Of a stretch of DNA of 9,018 bases, positions 4,847-9,018 are shown one piece after another. The DNA is from Vulcanimicrobiia bacterium (GTDB lineage: Bacteria > Eremiobacterota > Eremiobacteria > Baltobacterales > Baltobacteraceae). Location of the stretch: assembly GCA_024281135.1 (NCBI GenBank), contig JAMXLG010000406.1, forward strand, positions 1 to 9,018. The letters run 5' to 3'. A program made the position numbers and the translations under genes. Within the stretch, counting starts at the first letter, position 1, and each line of letters begins with the position of its first letter. Under the pieces are notes generated by a model. That model saw only the letters and a program-made list of their open reading frames with translations. It was not told the origin of the DNA and did not search any database.

Positions 4847-5503
4847 TTAGGTGTCAAACAGCGCTGCTTGCTCGACCGGGGCGGTGGGCGGCTGCTCGTC
4901 CAGCTTCATCCGAACCGCTTTCAAATCGTTCCAGACTAGGCGCTTCACCGCGTTCAGCTCGCCGCCGGTTTGGCGCAAAATGTACGCTGGGTGGAACGTC
5001 ACCATCAACGGGATGCCTTGCGGCCCCTCATACCAGCGGCCGCGCATTTTCGTGATTTGGAAGTCGCGGCCGAGAAACGACTTCGCCGCCGGCGCACCGA
5101 GAGCGAGAATGACCCGCGGTGAAATAATGTCGATTTGCTCGTCGAGAAACGGACGGCAGTTCGTCATTTCTTGAGACTCAGGTGCGCGATTTTTCGGTCC
5201 GCGCGGACCCGGTGACGTCGGGCGGCATTTGACCGTGTTCGCGATATAGACATCTTCGCGCGCAAGATCGATCGCACCGAGCATCTTGTCGAGCAATTGT
5301 CCGGCGCGCCCGACGAAGGGCCGGCCGAGTAGATCTTCGGTTTCGCCCGGTCCCTCGCCAATTACCATCAATCGCGCGCACGGGTCACCCTCGCCGTACA
5401 CGTTGTTGCGCCGCTCCGATCCGATCGCGCACTTGCGACACGCAGCCGCAACGCCGGCAGCATGTTCGAGCAGCCGCGCACGACGCGCTCGCTCCTCAAG
5501 CAT
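4847..5503 (-). CDS. Family 4 uracil-DNA glycosylase with 4Fe-4S cluster
   Basis: Removes uracil from DNA at the start of base-excision repair. Motif 1 reads GEGPGETEDLLGRPFVGRAGQLL and motif 2 is HPAYILR, both characteristic of the type 4/5 thermostable-type UDG branch. I number from the alternative GTG start at 5512 (221 residues). Four cysteines suited to the cluster are C25, C28, C96 and C119. The last pair is separated by 22 residues, more than the roughly 14-17 I expect in the family; the extra residues are a Pro/Gly-rich SPGPRG stretch after KCRPT. The ATG at 5503 is preferred (218 residues) because GGTGAAG precedes it and it overlaps the YbjQ-like stop by 8 bp, suggesting coupled translation. 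Downstream is rlmN. Confidence 0.95.
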   Translation of the reverse strand: MLEERARRARLLEHAAGVAAACRKCAIGSERRNNVYGEGDPCARLMVIGEGPGETEDLLGRPFVGRAGQLLDKMLGAIDLAREDVYIANTVKCRPTSPGPRGPKNRAPESQEMTNCRPFLDEQIDIISPRVILALGAPAAKSFLGRDFQITKMRGRWYEGPQGIPLMVTFHPAYILRQTGGELNAVKRLVWNDLKAVRMKLDEQPPTAPVEQAALFDT

Positions 5504-5846
5504 CTGCTTCACCGTCGTCCGGTGCCGTCAATACGGCTTCGCCGAACGCGACGACCTTGCACGAGCCGTCGGAACCTTCCGAGACGTGAAAGCTCAAACC
5601 GATGACGGCGTTTGCCCCTAATGCCGTCGCGCGTTTGTAGACGCCGTCCAACGCTTCATTGCGCAAGTGTTCTGCGTCACTAAGAAATTCGTTCGGCGAG
5701 ACGCCGATGAGCATGCCGAGACTTCGAAAGGTCGAGCGGAGGCGATTGCGCGGGCGCGACGCGATTCCGGAAACGTACCCATAGCGGCGGACGATACGAA
5801 CGCCGTCGAGTTCGCTGAAGGTGACCACGTCGTGCGGGGCAATCAT
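5496..5846 (-). CDS. YbjQ-like (UPF0145, heavy-metal-binding-domain) protein
   Basis: A 116-residue protein of the YbjQ/DUF74 family, whose members form pentamers; their function is unresolved despite the heavy-metal-binding name. The family pattern is clear. A first strand, GVRIVRRYGYVSG, leads to a loop and then a long helix through the EHLRNEALDGVYKRATALGANAVIGLSF region. A strand before the C-terminus, CKVVAFGEAVL, closes the fold. It begins the minus-strand operon with UDG and RlmN. Its ATG is only 9 bp from the start of the divergent GT9 gene, with no clear ribosome site (a weak GGTGG lies 4 nt upstream). A functional link to uracil repair is suggested by position alone. Confidence 0.85.
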   Translation of the reverse strand: MIAPHDVVTFSELDGVRIVRRYGYVSGIASRPRNRLRSTFRSLGMLIGVSPNEFLSDAEHLRNEALDGVYKRATALGANAVIGLSFHVSEGSDGSCKVVAFGEAVLTAPDDGEADA

Positions 5847-5855
5847 GCAACCACC

Positions 5856-6827
5856 ATGCCGCAGAATTCACCGTCGGTTCTCGTGATCCGCCTGGATGCA
5901 ATTGGCGATGCGCTCGCACTCACGCCGTTGCTGGCTGCCTTACGCGAGCGGTCGATCCCGGCCGATCTGGTGCTCCGCGGCGTGAACGCGCACATCTTTT
6001 CATCGCGCGCGGCACGGGCTGTCTACATCGCGCCCTTTGCGTTGCGTTCGAGCACACGTGAGAACCGCCGCGCGATCGATGAATTCGCGGCTCGGCTACG
6101 GTCCAACGACTACACGCACGTCTTGGTCGCAACCGAAGATCCCGGCGGTTACCGCCTTGCGCACGCGATCGGCGCGCCGGTCCGTGTAGGCTTTGTCAAT
6201 GGATGGGGCAAGCCGTTCAAATCGATGTGGGCACGCACGCTGGTAAACCACGCGATCGTGCGCAGTGCCGGACTCGATCCGAACGCCCCGCACGAAGCAG
6301 CGGTCCTCTTCGAACTCGGACGCGCGCTGCTTGGCGATCACGCTATGCCGACACATGATCCAGCGCGGCTGCGCCCACTGATCCTTGAACGGGAACCGGC
6401 GCGCGGCGCACGCATCGCCTTTCAAGTCAGCGATAAATGGCAGCGCCTCGGCATCGAGTTCGACGACGTGGTTTCGGCGTTGCAAGCCGCTGCCGAAACG
6501 GGCGACATTCATGCAATCGCATCGGAGACCGAAGCGGCATATGCACGCAGGATCGCGGCGGCCAGCGGTATCGCTGTAGACCGGTACGCATCGCTCGAGC
6601 CCTGGAAAGAAGCGATCGGCGGTTCGCGCGCGCTCGTCGCTCCTGATTCGGGTGCCGTTCATGTTGCGGGCATGCTAGGAACTCCGACGGTAGCCGTCTT
6701 CCCGCCGATCGTACAATTTGCGCTACAAACAGCTCGATGGGCTCCATGGGCTGCTCCCTATCGCACAATTCGCGCAGACGGTGCGTGGCCGCGCGAAGTT
6801 CCGCGCGCGCTGCGCGAGCTAGCTTAG
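5856..6827 (+). CDS. Family 9 glycosyltransferase (heptosyltransferase-like)
   Basis: A GT-B fold glycosyltransferase of the ADP-heptose:LPS heptosyltransferase family, 323 residues. It starts MPQNSPSVLVIRLDAIGDALALTP, the canonical N-terminal Rossmann entry of GT9. It carries the family C-terminal nucleotide-sugar motif VAPDSGAVHVAGMLGTPTVAVFP (about 261-283). The middle shows a degenerate linker between the two domains, and KW at 194-195 starts the second domain. Acceptor and donor sugar are unknown; in a lineage of uncertain envelope type it may act on LPS core or on another glycan. I start at 5856 because a longer frame back to 5667 would add 63 residues absent from the family. It is the only plus-strand protein gene here. 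It diverges from the YbjQ-like gene with a 9-bp gap and ends overlapping DUF2079 by 4 bp. Confidence 0.9.
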   Translation: MPQNSPSVLVIRLDAIGDALALTPLLAALRERSIPADLVLRGVNAHIFSSRAARAVYIAPFALRSSTRENRRAIDEFAARLRSNDYTHVLVATEDPGGYRLAHAIGAPVRVGFVNGWGKPFKSMWARTLVNHAIVRSAGLDPNAPHEAAVLFELGRALLGDHAMPTHDPARLRPLILEREPARGARIAFQVSDKWQRLGIEFDDVVSALQAAAETGDIHAIASETEAAYARRIAAASGIAVDRYASLEPWKEAIGGSRALVAPDSGAVHVAGMLGTPTVAVFPPIVQFALQTARWAPWAAPYRTIRADGAWPREVPRALRELA

Positions 6828-8161
6828 CGACAGGCTCCGCGACGGCGATAAAGTTCTATCGAGTCGGACCGGTCGGCAAGTGTGTACGTGCCGGAGGTGA
6901 CCAACGCCCCGAAAGCGGCTCCATATTCTTGCAAGCGCGGCGAATCGGGAAACTCCCGATCGATCAGCACGTAACACGAATCGACCGCATCGCTTCCGCT
7001 CTCCGGGAGCAGGCGCGCATTTGGATCGTCGAGCGCAAGGTGCGTGTACGCTTCTTCTTGCGTAGCAATCGAAGCGTCCCGGGGAAGTTCCCGCAGTTTG
7101 CTATCGAGTGCCACATCGCGTGGTTGAACGCCGCGCAGATTCATGCCGGGATGCAGCGGATTGGCAACCGCAAGTTCCACGACGCATAACGCGCAACACG
7201 CAATCAGTAATGTCCGAACTCGTGGAAGCGGAAGCTCGCGGACCGCATATGCAAAAGCCACGAGCACGTAACCGACCCACGCCCCGGCATAATGCGAGCC
7301 GGTCGTATAGGTCGTCGACATGCGCGAGAATAACACCTCAGCAAACGGCGCAAGCGCAAACCACAACATCCGCGACCGGAAAGGGAGGAACAGCAGCGGA
7401 ATAAAGACTAGCGCAATAAAGCCGATGCGTTCCACAATGCCACGCGGGAATAGAGACGCAACGTCGCCGCTCGACCACGCGTAGAAACGCACCGGTTGCC
7501 AATTCGGATTTGCAGCTGCGTGCGGTTGAATGACGAAGAAAAATAATGCAGCAATGACGATGCCGGCGACGGCAACAATCGCGCCTGCAATACCGCGCGC
7601 CGACCGCCGATAGTGCCAGGTAGCCGCAGCCCCCGCGATGGCCATGTAAACCGCCTGATCTTCTTTGATGCACATCGCAACGAGTGCGGCGGCAACAGCC
7701 ACTCCGATTCGCCTTGCGTCAAAGGCCCAAAATGCCCACAGTACCGCCGCCGGCGCGAGCGCGTTTTCGTGAAAGTCGTTAAACGTCAGCCCTTGTAGCG
7801 GCGGATAGAGAAACGCCGCGAGCGCCGCAAGTCGCGCAATCGTCGTGTCACCGGTACGGGTAACCAGCGCGTAGACCGGCGGAATGGCGAGCGCGCCGCC
7901 CACCGCGGAGACGGCGATGAGAGTAACCGGTGAATGCCACACCCGCACGAGCGCAGCGACCACAAAGAGAATCGGCGAGAAGTGGAACGCCCAATGGCTC
8001 CCTTCGATCGGATTGCAAAAGCACCCGAACGCGCTCGCAACCGTCTGCGCAAAAATGCCGAAGTCGACGAAGTTCCGGTGAACGTTATAGCGAATCGAGC
8101 CGAGCCACGTGAAGAGCGCTGCATAAATCAGCGCGAGAATCCACGGATAGCGGTCGCGCAT
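6824..8161 (-). CDS. DUF2079 family polytopic membrane protein, probable GT-C fold
   Basis: A 445-residue integral membrane protein of the DUF2079 family, distantly related to lipid-linked-sugar GT-C glycosyltransferases. The family signatures are NFVDFGIFAQT near residues 30-40, HFSPILFVV, LTFNDFHENALAP, and an acidic KED after CIKEDQAVYM. About nine to ten hydrophobic segments lie between residue 7 and about 335. They are followed by a soluble C-terminal domain of about 105 residues with GVQPRDVALDSKLRELP at its start, presumably outside the membrane. Acidic residues in the first loops would be the catalytic candidates by analogy with GT-C enzymes; no reaction has been assigned. Its ATG directly follows the prfB stop (TAGATG). 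Its own TAA overlaps the convergent GT9 stop, and the shared neighbourhood hints that both act in surface-glycan assembly. Confidence 0.88.
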   Translation of the reverse strand: MRDRYPWILALIYAALFTWLGSIRYNVHRNFVDFGIFAQTVASAFGCFCNPIEGSHWAFHFSPILFVVAALVRVWHSPVTLIAVSAVGGALAIPPVYALVTRTGDTTIARLAALAAFLYPPLQGLTFNDFHENALAPAAVLWAFWAFDARRIGVAVAAALVAMCIKEDQAVYMAIAGAAATWHYRRSARGIAGAIVAVAGIVIAALFFFVIQPHAAANPNWQPVRFYAWSSGDVASLFPRGIVERIGFIALVFIPLLFLPFRSRMLWFALAPFAEVLFSRMSTTYTTGSHYAGAWVGYVLVAFAYAVRELPLPRVRTLLIACCALCVVELAVANPLHPGMNLRGVQPRDVALDSKLRELPRDASIATQEEAYTHLALDDPNARLLPESGSDAVDSCYVLIDREFPDSPRLQEYGAAFGALVTSGTYTLADRSDSIELYRRRGACR

Positions 8162-9018
8162 CTACGCTGTTAACGTCCGCCGTTGCTGAAGGTACGGCCA
8201 AACGAACGTGTCGATGTCGCCGTCCAACACGCCCTGCGCATTGCCCGTCTCGACGTTCGTCCGATGGTCTTTCACCAACTGATACGGTTGCAGAACGTAG
8301 GAACGAATCTGCGATCCCCATTCGTTGGCTTGCCGCTCGCCGCGCAACTCCGCAAGCTTCGCGTGGCGCTCTTCGGCAGCGCGCTGCACCAGCTTCGCGC
8401 GAAGGATGTTCATCGCAACGTCGCGGTTTTGCGCCTGCGAACGTTCTTGTTGCGAAGCAACGATGATGTTGGTCGGAACGTGGATGATGCGCACCGCCGA
8501 CTCCGTTTTGTTCACGTACTGGCCGCCGGCCCCGCCCGACTTGAATGTTTCGATACGCAGATCGTCCGGCTTGATCTCGACATCGACGTCTTCTCCCGCT
8601 TCGATTTCCGGAATCACATCGACAGCCGCGAACGACGTGTGCCGGCGATGTGCGGCGTCGAACGGCGAGAGCCGAACCAGACGGTGCACGCCGCGTTCGC
8701 TCTCGAGCATCCCGTACGCGTTGCGTCCGCGCACGAAGAAGGTCACGGATTTGAGTCCCGCCTCTTCGGACGGAGATTCATCCACGACTTGGGTTGCGAA
8801 GTGCTTCTCATCGGCCCACCGCAGATACATGCGAAGCAACATCTGCGTCCAATCCGCCGCATCCACGCCGCCCGCGCCGGCAAAGATGCTGACGATCGCG
8901 CCGTGCGAGTCGAACTCGCCGTCGAAATTCGCGGCCATCTCCAATTCGTCAAGTGTGGTCGCCACCTGCTCCAGGTTGCCGTCGACCTCTCGCGATGCGG
9001 CTTCGTCATCCCCAAAGA
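8162..9018 (-). CDS. prfB: Peptide chain release factor 2 (RF2), C-terminal part
   Basis: RF2 recognises UGA and UAA stop codons and triggers peptide release. The gene is cut by the right edge: the frame is open to 9018 through FGDDEAASREVDGNLEQ, so the GTG at 8965 is internal and not a start. The N-terminal domain start and any programmed frameshift site lie outside. The peptidyl-transferase motif GGQ is at 8527-8519 within FKSGGAGGQYVNKTESAVRI. The SPF anticodon-like tripeptide that distinguishes RF2 from RF1 is at 8668-8660 (VRLSPFDAAHRRHTSFAAV). The residue after GGQ is Tyr, where I would expect His in many RF2s. The end of the chain, QPYQLVKDHRTNVETGN, is a normal RF2 C-terminus. DUF2079 follows with zero spacing. 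Confidence 0.97.
   Translation of the reverse strand, partial: FGDDEAASREVDGNLEQVATTLDELEMAANFDGEFDSHGAIVSIFAGAGGVDAADWTQMLLRMYLRWADEKHFATQVVDESPSEEAGLKSVTFFVRGRNAYGMLESERGVHRLVRLSPFDAAHRRHTSFAAVDVIPEIEAGEDVDVEIKPDDLRIETFKSGGAGGQYVNKTESAVRIIHVPTNIIVASQQERSQAQNRDVAMNILRAKLVQRAAEERHAKLAELRGERQANEWGSQIRSYVLQPYQLVKDHRTNVETGNAQGVLDGDIDTFVWPYLQQRRTLTA

Noticed and set aside
6096..6662. 188-codon minus-strand frame inside the GT9 gene
   Set aside because: Antisense shadow of a well-supported glycosyltransferase; no family motif or ribosome site.
8900..9018. GTG at 8965 as prfB start, and an RF2 frameshift site
   Set aside because: The open frame continues to the window edge with RF2-like N-terminal helix residues. 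The frameshift site would be near codon 25 of the full gene, outside this window.
1..9018. CRISPR array, integrase, transposase or toxin-antitoxin pair
   Set aside because: No regularly spaced repeats and no recombinase or toxin-like product on either strand. The only repeats are the two intergenic hairpins.

Overview
The window is a GC-rich, gene-dense bacterial chromosome segment. It holds ten complete or partial housekeeping and accessory genes, plus one more start codon at the left edge. I see no plasmid, phage or transposase gene. The housekeeping set (single-chain glycyl-tRNA synthetase, RlmN, family 4 uracil-DNA glycosylase, RF2, a family 9 glycosyltransferase and a DUF2079 membrane protein) fits a deep-branching, high-GC bacterium. 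Vulcanimicrobiota/Eremiobacterota or a neighbouring lineage is my best guess, but this is inference from gene style only.

Left block (1-3163, all minus strand): a tightly packed run reads from about 3163 downwards. It encodes a small beta-rich protein of unknown function, a SnoaL/NTF2-like protein, two VOC (glyoxalase-fold) proteins of different subfamilies, glycyl-tRNA synthetase, and then the start of another gene that runs off the left edge. The first four genes overlap or lie within 15 bp of each other and look like one operon with a promoter just before 3163. A weak hairpin and a short palindromic leader separate them from glyS.

Middle (3164-3728): 565 bp without a protein gene, and the most interesting part of the window. 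It carries two 60-nt direct repeats 428 bp apart, each with an 11-bp stem and GTAA loop. It also has an 18-bp perfect palindrome and a plus-strand tRNA-like fold at 3528-3606. That fold has a textbook T arm and a paired acceptor, but no normal D or anticodon arm. A 15-bp perfect inverted repeat links the tRNA-like fold to the repeat hairpin, which is followed by a T-rich tract. Together this could be a structured noncoding RNA of about 200 nt, or a tRNA/tmRNA-derived relic.

Right block: a minus-strand operon encodes a YbjQ-like protein, uracil-DNA glycosylase and RlmN (3729-5846). Diverging from it with only 9 bp between start codons is a plus-strand GT9 glycosyltransferase (5856-6827). That gene converges, with a 4-bp overlap, on a minus-strand pair in which prfB (RF2, cut by the right edge) is followed with zero spacing by a DUF2079 membrane protein. 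The GT9 and DUF2079 products probably both serve cell-envelope glycan assembly. The remaining genes serve translation (glyS, rlmN, prfB), DNA repair (UDG) or unassigned small-molecule chemistry (VOC and SnoaL proteins).
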